From the NCBI RefSeq assembly GCF_964340395.1, contig NC_135551.1:7343063-7407062 (forward strand): 64,000 nucleotides of DNA, given 5' to 3'. Within the stretch, counting starts at the first letter, position 1. Every line of letters begins with the position of its first letter. This document shows positions 37,921-48,335 of the stretch, piece after piece. The translations under genes were made by a program, and so were the position numbers. This DNA comes from Glandiceps talaboti. Its lineage: Eukaryota > Hemichordata > Enteropneusta > Spengelidae. Under the pieces are notes generated by a model. It was not told the DNA's origin, did no database searches, and saw only the letters and a program-made list of their open reading frames with translations.

Positions 37921-38675
37921 CAGTGAAAATCGGTAATAAAGCAATTTCTAGGAGAGTACGTCTTACTTCCGCATTATTTGTGTCTGCGAAGTGATTCACA
38001 TATACGTTTAACAATTGTGATGCGGTTTGTTTTGTTGTCTGTTTATCCAATCAAACGTCTGAATTATTTGACCTTTGTTTACAAGTTCACTCACACTTGC
38101 AAATTCATCCACGCTATCGCTACAATGATCACCATGCTATATTTGTTTCAATACGGCATCCCCGGTCCAGCCCAGAATGACCGTTTTCGTTATTTTATTT
38201 CGAACAATAACAATAGCAACATCAAATGATGAGATTATATGTGCAGTTTGTGTACTCACAACGATTGCTTGTGACATGTCGAAAAGTCTGTTTTTAGGAT
38301 ACTGATTACCAGATCACGCTCCGGTACGTGGTGAGTAATATAAGTTTACTAACGTCGTAACGATAAATATAACGAATATACATACTAAAATTGTGTAATT
38401 TCTAACTCTAAGTTTGTTCAAATTTACAAAAGGTAACACATTTGAATATGGAAATACCTATTTATCTCGTGGGTTTTTTTATACAGTGGGTTAAGTTTAT
38501 ATTTGGGTGTTCACTTTCCAAAAAATTGATGTCCTCGGATCATGGACAAATCCCGGGACAAATATTCAACTGACTTCGTAAATAACAACATTATTAATAA
38601 ATCGAAATCTAATAGTAACAATAAACACCAATGTAAGAAATAACGTGAAATAACGTTGTTCTTGCATTCCGATCC

Positions 38676-40248
38676 CTACTTATTATTAGCTTCAAAGGAT
38701 TGGGTTGATGGTTGGATGTTAATGTTGAACACGCCGCCGCTAATAGTTGTACCGGCGAATAAACCACCCAGCTGTTGATGTCCTGTATTTGGGTTCGGCG
38801 TCGAATACGTCGTCGTAGTACTAGTAGCTGCAGATGCACTTGAAACTCCAGTGTCTGTCTGAAAAATAATTGTAATCACATAATATTACAATCTTCATTT
38901 ACCAGGAGATATTATTTTAAACATATTGTATATTAATGTTGCGTTCAGACTTACGATATAAATTTGAAAAAATAACCACGTTCACAGTCAGTACTGAATA
39001 AAAACATTTGTAAGTCCATCGCACGCTAGAAAAAAAAACAAAATAACTGTTGTATTAGTTTGAACATTACCTGATTGTTTTGTCGACTTAGGATCATGGA
39101 CATACTTTCTTGCTGTCTCATACTCGCTTTGGAATAGGTGTTGATACTTTGAATGTTGCGATGTCCACTCAGCTGGGCAACTTGTGTAGGAGGAACACCG
39201 GCGTGACATAGATCGGTTATTGCTCCTTTTCTGGCTGCGTGGTTCGTCAATTTTCCCGACAGTCCGGCCTTTTCTTTCATATTATTCATGATACTTCCAA
39301 GACTTCTTTCCCCCAGTCGCGACACTTTAAACCAGTACTTAGGACTGTTATCATTAGCGGCGATGTAGAAGGGAGATGATGAGTCAGATAGTGTTTTGGG
39401 TGGTCTTCGGTCACGGAAAAGTTTATATGCTGCTACGGGGCATCTAGCATTTCCCGTGGCGAACATCTTTGGTTTAAACGCACGCTCCTGTAGTGGTGCA
39501 CCGGTACGTGTTTTCGTTAACCTTTCCTCAAACTGTAGAAACTCTTTTCCACAAGTTGTCGTTTGTAGTGTTACATCACCCCACATCATGTCATAATGTT
39601 CTGTTACGCCGCGTAGACCAAAATGTTTCGTATTGTTCAGCCAGACCGTATTTAACAATGCTCGGGGATTCTGTACACCAAGCAACCCCTTTTCATACAA
39701 CACGGTTTCGTCGTCGGCAGAAAAGGCAATGTTTGCGTCAGGTTTTCGACCCTTTCCTTCCTTCTTCAACATTTTTCTCTTTGCTGCGAGTACGTTTCTT
39801 GATGTTGTAAATTCGTCATCCAATACGATACTTCGTAGTTATTCAGCCTGAGATGACGATCGACAGAGCGCTGGAAACTCGACAGCGTATCTGGCTCAAA
39901 TTCGCTCCCATCTTTTTTGACGATATTCTTATAAAATCTTTGCAGATATTGATCCAAAATACTCGGTGGAATTTCTTCAAGGGGCTTCGTTTCGTCGTAC
40001 CGATCGTGTATATAACTTTGGAATCGACGTACATCGTAGTTAGTTTTCTTCACTGTGTTTTTGTTTTGTTGTCCGCTGATGAATTCGCTGATTTCTTCGG
40101 CATCAAAACTGAACTTCTGCTGTAAAATTTCATTTTGTTGTACACATGTAATGTCGATGTCGCTGATATCATCTTCATTCTCTGACGGAATGTCCAAACA
40201 CTTTACGTTGAAATCAGGCATAATGCCTGTTGCTCTCATGCGAGCCAT
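38676..40248 (-). pseudogene. Crypton-type tyrosine recombinase (DUF3504-like), one frameshift
   Basis: The product would be a DNA recombinase of a Crypton transposon, breaking and joining DNA through a covalent Tyr. Exon 1 (40248-39071) starts at MARMRATGIMPDF, has a SAM-like N-terminal DNA-binding part (NTVKKTNYDVRRFQSYIHDR) and the family block KGLLGVQNPRALLNT. Catalytic residues are present: Arg in HFGLRGVTEHYD, Lys near LTKTRTG, HxxR in NHAARKG, GH in LSGHR and the Tyr in SINTYS. A donor (GTAATG) leads to exon 2 (38858-38676), which joins in phase 0 and ends with GGLFAGTTISGGVFNINIQ, a C-terminal motif common in this family. A one-base shift near 39,835 separates LNNY from VLDDEFTTSRN, so this copy is probably dead, though recently. 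Short inverted repeats lie on both sides. Confidence 0.8.
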
Positions 40249-40430
40249 GACTCAATTTTAGTTTTGTACGAAGTTGTATGTCAACAAATGTCGTCTGCTA
40301 GCTACGTAAAGTAGACTGATGTAGTTGACGTATAGTACGTGACCATGACAACAAACCACGAACTGTCAAATTTTTAGTAAAAATATCCCTACTATCAATT
40401 TACATAACAACAAATCAAAAATGCTATTGT

Positions 40431-40432
<2 letters not shown>

Positions 40433-40486
<54 letters not shown>

Positions 40487-40498
40487 TGTATTTATTTG
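40433..40498. repeat. Microsatellite (TTTA)n
   Basis: About 16 TTTA units between the Crypton start codon and the right inverted 17-mer. Confidence 0.95.
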
Positions 40499-40670
40499 TC
40501 TAATCTAAGAATATAATTAGTGTTTTCTAAACTAGGAATTGGCACTATTTTGTTTGTTTATGGAAGAACTACTTTTGATCAGGTGATACAACAAGCAAAA
40601 ATACGGCTGTTGGTGAGAAATACGCCTGTGTATCTGCAGGGATCTCGACCAATCAGAATGCTAGATTGGT

Positions 40671-40687
40671 GACAGGTGACGTATAAA
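40671..40687 (-). repeat. Inverted 17-mer, right partner of the Crypton bracket
   Basis: TGACAGGTGACGTATAA, the reverse complement of 37,904-37,920 with one mismatch. It lies 40 bp from the point where the GGDQLTRE frame stops, consistent with an element border. Confidence 0.6.
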
Positions 40688-40725
40688 GGACAATATTTCT
40701 ACCGCTTATCGAAGATGTGAGGAAT

Positions 40726-42430
40726 CTAGGGGGAGAATTTCGACAAACGATCGTATACACCCAACTTGCACATGAGCTGGCAGTGAACCTTGCTTCGATG
40801 GTGACCCTCCCTTGTCAGTTGGTCGCCACCTATGTGTATTTTGACACCATCATTCAGATCAACACCAGCCTTTCTGTAGATGTCATGTAAAGTGTCTTCA
40901 TAAAAGTCCAATACACGGACAACATCATTACAACTTTGTTCATTGCAATCAGCCAACACTGGGAGTGGTACAGCTTTATTTCTACTCGCCAATTCAGTGC
41001 TGTATTTGCCCAATATGAAGTGTGGTATCACATCTATTAGGAACTCAGAAAGCTTGGTAACATGCGTACAGCAACACGGGCAACATGGATGGCATATTTT
41101 TTCTGTATGAGCAGTCACTTGCAAGAAACAATGTGTGCTTTTTACCATCCGATTCCACTCTTTCCATGTATCAAATACGACTTCCTCATTTGTTATATTA
41201 CTTAATAGATTTTCCATTTCTTCATTTGACACATTTCTACTCAATGCTTATGGATTGACGGAAACTGCAAGACCCATGGAACGAAGACATTTAAAGCATC
41301 ATTGACATATTTTGGTGTTCAATGCAAAGGCACGTATTTAGCGAAATACGGGATGTTAGCAGCACATACCTTGGTATAAATGAACAGAATAACGAGAGTG
41401 ATATTTTTGTTTATGGATTTTCAGCTCTGAATTTTTCATGTACGTTGGAGAGGTAATTGTTCAGAATGCGGGTTTGGTGCTTTTCTCCTTCATATGATTT
41501 GACATCATTTTTTCCTGGCATGGAAATACTAACATCATCTCGTTTCATAAAATTGATGATGCGGGTTTTCAAAGTTGCCCTAGTAAGGGTTAGTTGTGCG
41601 CGCTTCCTTAAATTTATTGTTTTTGAATTATAGTATTCATAATACTTGACTTCGAAAGACCTGTACTCTGGTGTAGAAGGGAAATACAACGGGAGTGTTT
41701 TACTATTTTCCCACTAATAACTCTGTGAATGACGTTTCGCGCTTTCTGCGACTTGTACTTCTTTGTTTCCTTATAATAATTTCATCAAGAATTGCATCAG
41801 CCATTCTAAGTTTCTTTACAACAGACTGAGGAATCTTCCCCGGACAAACTCCAGCTTTACGTAATTCTTCTTTCGTTCTTTTTCGAGGTGTAAGTGGCTC
41901 AACATCTTCACTGGTACTACTTTGCTCGTTACCTAGGGTACAAACACTGGCAGCCTTTTGTTTTTGTTTATCTACAAACCGTTGATATCTCTTCACCCAC
42001 TTTCTCTTCTCTTTAGTTAGGTTGTCTACCTTAAGTTCTTTTTCATATATTGAACTTCTTTCTGCGCTTTACGAAGTACATTTGCTGCTTTTGCTTTTCT
42101 TTTCTTTTGTGGGAAGGACATTTTGATTAGAAGGGGTGACGGGTTACTTCGTGAACTACGCTGACTACATGGTGACATACTTTCCAGTGTGTCACTGGAA
42201 GTACTGTGCATCGGTGAAGATATTTCAACTGGTCTTTGTCGTATTTCTTGCAGAATTCCTTTGTTGATCTCTCTATACTTTTTGCTATATTGTTTATTTC
42301 TCTCTCTAATTTTGGCCTGTTTTTTTGCCGAGGTATCTTTATAGGTATACGGTAACGCTTAGCACGATCGCATTCTCTCGCCAAGTATTTTTTCTTTCTT
42401 TTTCTTTCTTTGATATGATATGATGATATA
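40726..42430 (-). pseudogene. Decayed mobile-element protein with GGDQLTRE motif
   Basis: A minus-strand protein spread over several broken open segments. It begins with a basic region (ERKRKKKYLARECDRAKRYR), then coiled helices (KKRKAKAANVLRKAQKEVQY), RKRTKEELRKAGVCPGKIPQ, the conserved block FMKRDDVSISMPGKNDVKSY, a Cys-containing stretch (NTCLCIEHQNM), a Cys cluster (CHPCCPCCCTHV) and finally VKIHIGGDQLTRE. This order of motifs occurs in uncharacterised, repetitive metazoan proteins; the GDQLT motif resembles DUF6589-type sequences (from memory, family level only). At least three in-frame stops lie in 41,430-41,230, and a frame change lies near 42,200. The frame ends at 40,726, about 40 bp before one of the inverted 17-mers that bracket the Crypton gene. 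Function is unknown. Confidence 0.55.
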
Positions 42431-42545
42431 ATTTTATTTGGGTAAAAATTTATACAAGTACATATTAAAATACAAGGATAAAAAATCACCGAGGATAACA
42501 AGTATTTTTAAAAACACTTATTTCCAATGTGGTCCTCATAGGGGT
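42405..42545 (-). mobile_element. Possible 3' tail of a non-LTR retrotransposon
   Basis: Read on the minus strand: GGACCACATTGGAAATAAGT, TTGTATTTTAATATG, ACAAATTTTTACCCAAATAAA, then a TATCAT-rich short repeat. A 'GGACCACATTGGAAATAA' start and a 'CCAAATAAA' plus microsatellite end are usual for CR1-type element tails. No coding part is attached. Confidence 0.4.
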
Positions 42546-43157
42546 ATTCAAAACGCCATGGCAACAATGTTACAACAACAACAAAGAAACAAACAAACAC
42601 AATTTCCCTGTACTCCCTTTGGTACTCAGTCCTTGTTTTACCCATTTCCTACACAGATAAAGATAAAGAACCACCCAAAATAGTCGAATGATATTCCCAC
42701 TTCACGGTGTTACACTTTTGGTTTAATACCGAGGAGGTAACTCTAGATGCGAGATGTTACATTAGAAAAAAATCAAAATTGTCAGACAAAGGTGGAGCCG
42801 ATTATATTTATTGAAACACATTTTTCTTAAATTACATAAATAATTAAATTCACTAATATAAATTATGTCATGATTTACTTTTTGATTCAACAAAAATGCC
42901 TGCCAAATGTAAATCCCCCAGAAAGAAATACACCAATCACGCAAGATACGTATACCATTATCGTCAGATACGTTAAATATCAAATACCTGTTATTTTGCT
43001 GTGCAGATCGAAAATTAAACGCAGTATGCAGACTGCATAACTATTTTCAAAGAAACCTGGTCATCCCTTGCATTGCATGTTTATAAGTTCATGCTAAGTG
43101 AAAAAAAGGTAACTAATGTCTGATTTGAAGAATAAAAAGCAGGAAAAACCACAGCAA
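42546..43157. other. No feature recognised
   Basis: AT-rich non-coding sequence. Confidence 0.45.
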
Positions 43158-43465
43158 ATAATGATCCAGTGACATTCTAATGTGATAATATTGTCCAACA
43201 ATGATCCAGGGACATTCTAATGTGATAATATTGTCTAACAATGTTCCAGAGACATTCTAATGTGATAGTATTGTCTAACAATGATCCAGAGATATTCTAA
43301 TGTGATAATATTGTCTAACAATGATCCAGAGATTATATTCTAATATGATGTTCACTAACAATGCTCAAGGAACATTCTAAAGTTGTTATGTCTAACTATG
43401 ATCCAGGGACATTCTCATGTGAATGTGGTAGTAATGTCTAACAATGATCCAGGGACATTCTAATG
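43158..43465 (+). repeat. 40-bp minisatellite, about eight copies
   Basis: ATGATCCAG (or a one-base variant) recurs at 43,161, 43,201, 43,241, 43,281 and 43,321, then less regularly at about 43,361, 43,398 and 43,444. The unit reads GACATTCTAATGTGATAATA and TTGTCTAACA. The first five copies keep an exact 40-bp step. Confidence 0.92.
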
Positions 43466-44438
43466 TTATATTATACTTAATATTCCATCAGCATTGAGAA
43501 TTGAATTTTTAATAACTTATGGGGCAAATTATTCTCTTGCAAGTTGGTTAAAAATCATTTGAAATATTGTTGCATACATGATAACGCAATGTAATAAAAA
43601 CATACAACAAAATTAAACTGCAGTATTAGAATGACACATACTTACTTAATGTTCATACCTCTGAGTTTGCAAGTGAAGGTATGCATCAATGGCCTGTAAG
43701 TAGAGGACTCAAATGTAACCACTGAGTTACATTTCTACATTGTACTAACTAATGTTTTAAACTCTAAACAAGAATTTTATCCTATAATTCACTATGCAGA
43801 GTAGCACGCTAGCATCTTGACGTTTTTTGGCCTGACAGTCTTGGCACATTCTAGTTTACTTCTGATCTTTGAGATAACTATAGAGATGTTGAGATCCAGA
43901 CATGGTGTTAGGAAGCAGACTGTCTCTGCCATGCAACAACCCTGTGCCAAGATGTCTTTGGCGGTGGTGGTTAGTAATGGTGCTTCTGTAAATGCCCGTG
44001 GTGTAGAATACTGAAGTGCGCCTCCATATGAGTACTGTGGATTGTCGGTGGTGGTCGAAAAGGAGAAGTCACACAGCTTTGCAACCATCCCTGGAAACGT
44101 TATCAAAAAAACCCCACAAATAAATAAACAAAAAAATGTAAATTTGTGTGAGGTTTTCCATTTACTGAAAAGGTATAAACTAATATGGTTTAATGATAAT
44201 AAAATATAGTAGGTAGGTAGGTACATACCAAGACATTGTCAGGTTTGATGTCATTATGTATAATTCCATTTTGATGCAAAGCTTTCAATCCATTGTTTGC
44301 TCCAAGTAGTATACTTAGTCGATCTGTAAGAGTTATCAGTCAAAATGAAATGTTGTATGGATATAAATGAGTTATGCCTCAGGTGAAATAATCACGAAGA
44401 GTATGAATATAAACAGAGATAAGGTGTCTGAAATGGTT

Positions 44439-44458
44439 GGTGTGTGTGTGTGTGTGTG
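44439..44458. repeat. Microsatellite (GT)n
   Basis: Ten GT units. Confidence 0.9.
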
Positions 44459-44659
44459 GCACAATGGCATCACAGTTATGTGACAGCTTAAACACAAATT
44501 GTGTAACTATGAGGGAGACCTGATAGACCACACATGATCGACATACATGATAGATCTATGTGATAGACATGTATGATAAGATATACATAATAGACCAATA
44601 TAATATACCTATGAGATAGACCTATGTGAGGGGTCAACAAATGGCGTGGAACTACAATT

Positions 44660-44796
44660 TTCCTCATACATACACAATCTCCTCAATACCATTGTAGATG
44701 AGTATCTCACCAGAACATTTTCTTATTAGTGATATTTTTTGTCTTTTGTATATTATCTTATGTTTCTGGTGGAAATAAATGAAATTCAATTCAATC
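44660..44796 (+). mobile_element. Possible retroposon 3' tail next to the kinase fragment
   Basis: TTTCTGGTGGAAATAAATGA followed by an (ATTCA)n stub resembles the 3' end of a 5'-truncated non-LTR retrotransposon. It starts exactly where the kinase N-lobe reading ends on the opposite strand. Confidence 0.35.
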
Positions 44797-45839
44797 TGTA
44801 AATACATTTCCTCTACAAGTTCCAACACAATGGTAGGACCATATTCATGGTTCTAACAAACTCCATAAGTCTTCACCACATTGCCACAGTTAATATTTAG
44901 TAGTTTCCTAGAAATAAGATCATTAAAGATGATGTGTAACAAATCATTGGAGTTGATTGGAAATTTTGAATCTTCACAAACTTTAAAACCAAGGTCGACG
45001 TTGTAGGCACAGTCGCAAATAAGTTTGCATTTACAACAGTGATATAGATGATGATACTAGATTGCGAAAATGGACGAAAACGTTTAGATTTAGAAAACCT
45101 GCTACAGCTGACGAAAATTACTTTTCGTTCAACCATTCTGTAATCTTGAAAAAGCTGTGAGAAAAAAATGTGCATGTAATCATTCATGTCCTAAACATCG
45201 ATGTGTATCAGAGACGTTTTAGAATGATAATACTAACCCCATAATCCCATTCTTCGTATATGCACCATCTGGTAAATTGTCTGCAGTTTCACTATTACGA
45301 CGAAAATCACAAACCCTGAAACAAAACGTCATCTGGTTCGACAAAAATCTCACTTACATTGTCACAGTTTTTGTCTGGCCAGACAAAATATCTCTTTATT
45401 AATACTGTTCTCGTCTGGCTCGACAAAAATCTAAACATGTAAAGCGTCTGGCGGAGAAAAACTGAACCACAATTGATACATTTTAGTCAATTGACTGTCT
45501 CAAAAATATCAAAGAACGCGCCAAACCACATACATACAGGGACATACGAATTTGGCGTTGAATTGATCTCCGTCAGATGACGGTAGCTCACACAAAGAAA
45601 GTGTAACAATATCGGAAAAGATGTTTGTCACGCCAGACGATTGACGAAACGCTTTTGGTAAGATTTTTGTCTAGCCAGCCGATAAAATGTAGCCTCCTCT
45701 TCTTCGGCAGCTTCAGCTGACCATAAAGATAGTTTATTCTGTTACTGATGAATGAAGACCGTACAATGTTAGCATACTTTCACTTGTACCTGTATCATCA
45801 CTTTCGACCTCTCTTTCGTCATCTGTATCATTACCAGAC

Positions 45840-46415
45840 ATTGTTTGAACTTCATCGTCACTCAAACATGCAATATATGCATCCATCTTTTCCATGTAGT
45901 GTCTGATTCACCATCAACATATGCTACTAATATCTTTCCATCATTTTCATATGCTCGAAATTAGCTTTTCCGACACGGTATGGTTGAATCTGTCTAACGT
46001 CCTGCTCAGTGCCCATAGCAAGAATATGTACATGAGGGCCTTCGTAACGAGAGCATGCATTCGTCTCACCATCATGGAAGGCTCCATAACTGTGGATGCC
46101 CAGATATGATTAATACTCAAACAATTCAGTAGTTTCTTGTTTTACCCTGTCAAAGCTAGCTTTTTTCTCTTGATGCGTTAACGATGAAGAGTGTTGCTTC
46201 AACGTTGTATCCAGGCTGCACACGAGGTTCTCTACTTGTACTAGCCCATTCGTTGACAGCAAAACTGTCAAACGCCAAGTTCTCAGTCGAAGTAGCAAAC
46301 TATTTTCTTCATAGATGAACGCAATGGGGAGAAGTGGAGAAATAAAAGCTAGTATGAAAACAACTCGGGTCATATTATAATTTCTATGCCCATCACAACA
46401 CACATGGATACTCAC
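45840..46415 (-). pseudogene. Unidentified degraded reading frame
   Basis: I do not recognise the family. On the minus strand several overlapping open segments in different frames read like protein: AFDSFAVNEWASTSREPRVQ near 46.2 kb, SFDRVKQETTELFEY then a stop then YLGIHSYGAFHDGETNACSR, EGPHVHILAMGTEQDVRQIQ, and after a frame change ENDGKILVAYVDGESDTTW, ending in an acidic stretch (SGNDTDDEREVESDDTG). The segments follow one another closely, which suggests one gene broken by about three frameshifts and one stop rather than chance open frames. The HVH triplet recalls HUH nucleases, but the surrounding residues do not support that call. It may be a mobile-element remnant. Confidence 0.3.
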
Positions 46416-46671
46416 TGAGTGCTTGCTTTAATTTTGGTGAAGAAAAAACGTCCGTGTCACTGACGAAAACAAGCACAAATTTTAACCAGAAGAGTTTGCT
46501 ACTCTGCTTGTTCTCTTTTTCTTTTTTTTTGAGGTAAATGTATGAGCGTGTATGAGCGGTTTGGTGTCAATTCAAACACAAATTATAAATTTCAAACACA
46601 TGCTAATAAGAAAAAGAATATTCAATGTTTGTCTTTCTAGTTTTCGGTGATTTTGTTCTGAAATTTCACAA

Positions 46672-46707
46672 TGTTGTTGTTGTTGTTGTTGTTGGGGGGG
46701 GGGGGGG
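46672..46707. repeat. (TTG)n followed by a G-run
   Basis: Seven TTG units, then 14 G. Confidence 0.92.
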
Positions 46708-46989
46708 TTTCCATCATATAATATAATCCAAACATGCTACATGCAGGCACACACTCACCACTCGATTGCCATATGTCATAATTCTCAGATACAAATAAAC
46801 ACTTTCAGTGAATAATTAAATAAATAAATAAATAAATACATAAATTAAGTAATTAATACTTGTAAGTTGTAATAATACGGAATAGGGTGGTACGGCTGCA
46901 CCAGCTGCACTTACACATGCCAATACTGTGATCTGGGACTTGCTGTTAGAACTTATCTGTGGAACTGCTGTGGTCTAGTTTTAACCTGC

Positions 46990-47331
46990 ATGGAAAATCT
47001 CAGTATGTATGTAGATTAGCTTTAGGGACCCCATACCCCCTCTCCGCCTTGTTGATAAGCCAACTGGCCAACTTATCTTCCTCTGCTTGGGCATGTATTG
47101 GTGGTGGCACACTCCTTTATCTCATAGCAACTCTGTGCCGGTTACCCTGTCACTAATTGTAGAGCGTTTGACATTCCATTTACTCGCGGCCTTTCTGAGC
47201 CATAATTTGTTCTGTATGACGTCAAATACAGCTCTTTCAAGAACTCTTTGTCTTACCATACTGGTACTATTTGTTCTTCTGTCTGTTTGAATACACAATT
47301 GAAATATATGGCAAGATCTTTCTTTTTTCAA
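46990..47331 (-). pseudogene. Psq/pogo-type DNA-binding segment of a transposase, decayed
   Basis: The minus strand reads MVRQRVLERAVFDVIQNKLW then LRKAASKWNVKRSTISDRVT, which is a helix-turn-helix of the Psq/CENP-B N-terminal kind: the 'SLRKAAKxFNVPRSTLxDRV' pattern known from pogo-like transposases and their domesticated relatives. After a stop and a frame change the sequence continues as AEEDKLASWLINKAERGYGV, matching the second half of the pogo DNA-binding region. No DDE catalytic part was seen downstream. This is a short relic of a pogo/Tigger-type element, or of a CENP-B-like gene. Confidence 0.6.
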
Positions 47332-47499
47332 TCATTGCAATTTAGTGATATGAACTAAAATTAAATGTTGAGGTAAACTCCCAAACACACGGCATATATT
47401 AATTATCAATAACCTAATCTAAGACCATTGGGTTACACACATGTATGTTCGTATATACATTCATACATATGCCCATCCATACATACATTCATTGGCTTA

Positions 47500-47600
47500 T
47501 TTTTTTCCTCGAATATGTAAAACAAAGCTTAGGGTCGGCGTGAAAAACTAGGAGGGGTCGGGTAACCGGAACCATACAACTTTTTTATTCAGCCTAACTC
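47500..47600. repeat. Dispersed repeat family D, copy 1
   Basis: TTAGGGTCGGCGTGAAAAAC and GGGTCGGGTAACCGGAACCA, also found at 59,520-59,600 and, diverged, at 51,262-51,345. Confidence 0.7.
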
Positions 47601-47624
47601 AAAATGATCAAACAATAAACCTAC

Positions 47625-47893
47625 CTCTATCTGTGATGTGCACTGAATAGATCCCCCACAACACAAACGCTCTTGTTCTGTAGGCATTTCCCTGCAGTGG
47701 CTGCAAACACACCATTCAGATTTTGCACTTCAGGTGGTGGATGACACCCACCAGGGTGGTTTACAACAGGTTGTTGCAAATTGAACACCAACCCTGGCAA
47801 AGTCCTGTAACTCTTCTCGAGTCATGTTCATTATATTATCTCCGTCTAGATAAGTTAAAGCAAAGAAATAATCATACTTAGAATTGTGTTACT

Positions 47894-47930
<37 letters not shown>

Positions 47931-48335
47931 TCTGTGCTGTTTCAAATAAATACATGTGGAGAGTGCGTCATATTGAGTGGCACAATTAAATCGTAACACA
48001 TAAGTCAACAGTACTTTGTCTTAGTTTTAAAAATGATTATGATTCGATTACACAGTTCATCTGTGTGGATACATTCCATCAATCAAAGCTGCACGTAAGT
48101 CAGTAGTGGAAGATAAAATGTGACTAGACAGTATTTGTTGGTGTTCTTTTTGGTAATATGCATGACATACAATAAAGTTATATTGCACTTTACTTACACG
48201 CAGCCTTGCATTCCACTGTTCAAGTTGTTGTCCCATATTTTCCATTCCATTTTGTCCTACAACCTCGCCCCCTTCGCGCGTTCCCCAGCCGCTACCTTTA
48301 CCTCTGCCTTTACAATCTTGCGATTGTGTTACCCT
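47625..48335 (-). pseudogene. P2X7 intracellular-domain-like protein, in-frame TGA
   Basis: Two minus-strand exons. The upstream one (about 48335-48198) encodes a Gly-rich stretch and a short helix, ENMGQQLEQWNARLR, and ends at a good donor (GTAAGT). The downstream one (47845-47625) encodes MTREELQDFARVGVQFATTC, then a TGA stop, then in the same frame SEWCVCSHCREMPTEQERLC followed by C. The WCxCxxCxxMPTxxExxCC pattern is the start of the zinc-binding intracellular domain first described in P2X7 receptors, which many invertebrates carry in stand-alone proteins (family knowledge). No P2X channel part is present. The remainder of the domain was not found; at 47.5 kb a dispersed repeat follows. 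The stop and the missing C-terminus suggest a broken gene. Confidence 0.6.
47897..47929. repeat. Microsatellite (CA)n
   Basis: About 16 CA units, inside the intron of the P2X7-like gene. Confidence 0.93.

Larger units (their letters stand above)
43792..45057 (-). pseudogene. Protein kinase fragment with in-frame stop
   Basis: Three minus-strand blocks together read as a kinase domain. Block 45057-44797 ends like the N-lobe: INCGNVVKTYGVC, a TAG stop at 44855-44853, then NHEYGPTIVLELVEEMYLQI, matching the beta4-beta5 and hinge region. Block 44323-44225 carries the catalytic loop: [20 protein letters not shown] (HRD as HND, with Asp, Lys and Asn kept). Block 44090-43792 carries VAKLCDFSFS, where DFG is DFS, and YSTPRAFTEAP with DILAQGCCMAE, resembling the APE and helix F region, and runs to a stop at 43792. 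Phase between the last two blocks fits only with a weak donor (GTACCT). The stop and the retroposon-like tail that starts exactly where the N-lobe block ends argue for a pseudogene. A sequencing error at the TAG is the alternative. Confidence 0.6.

Noticed and set aside
46040-46110. HVH triplet as an HUH replication endonuclease
   Set aside because: A single HxH with no downstream Tyr motif or helicase; too little to support it.
47122-47156. Plus-strand frames at 46,959-47,290 as a membrane protein
   Set aside because: They are antisense shadows of the Psq/pogo segment.
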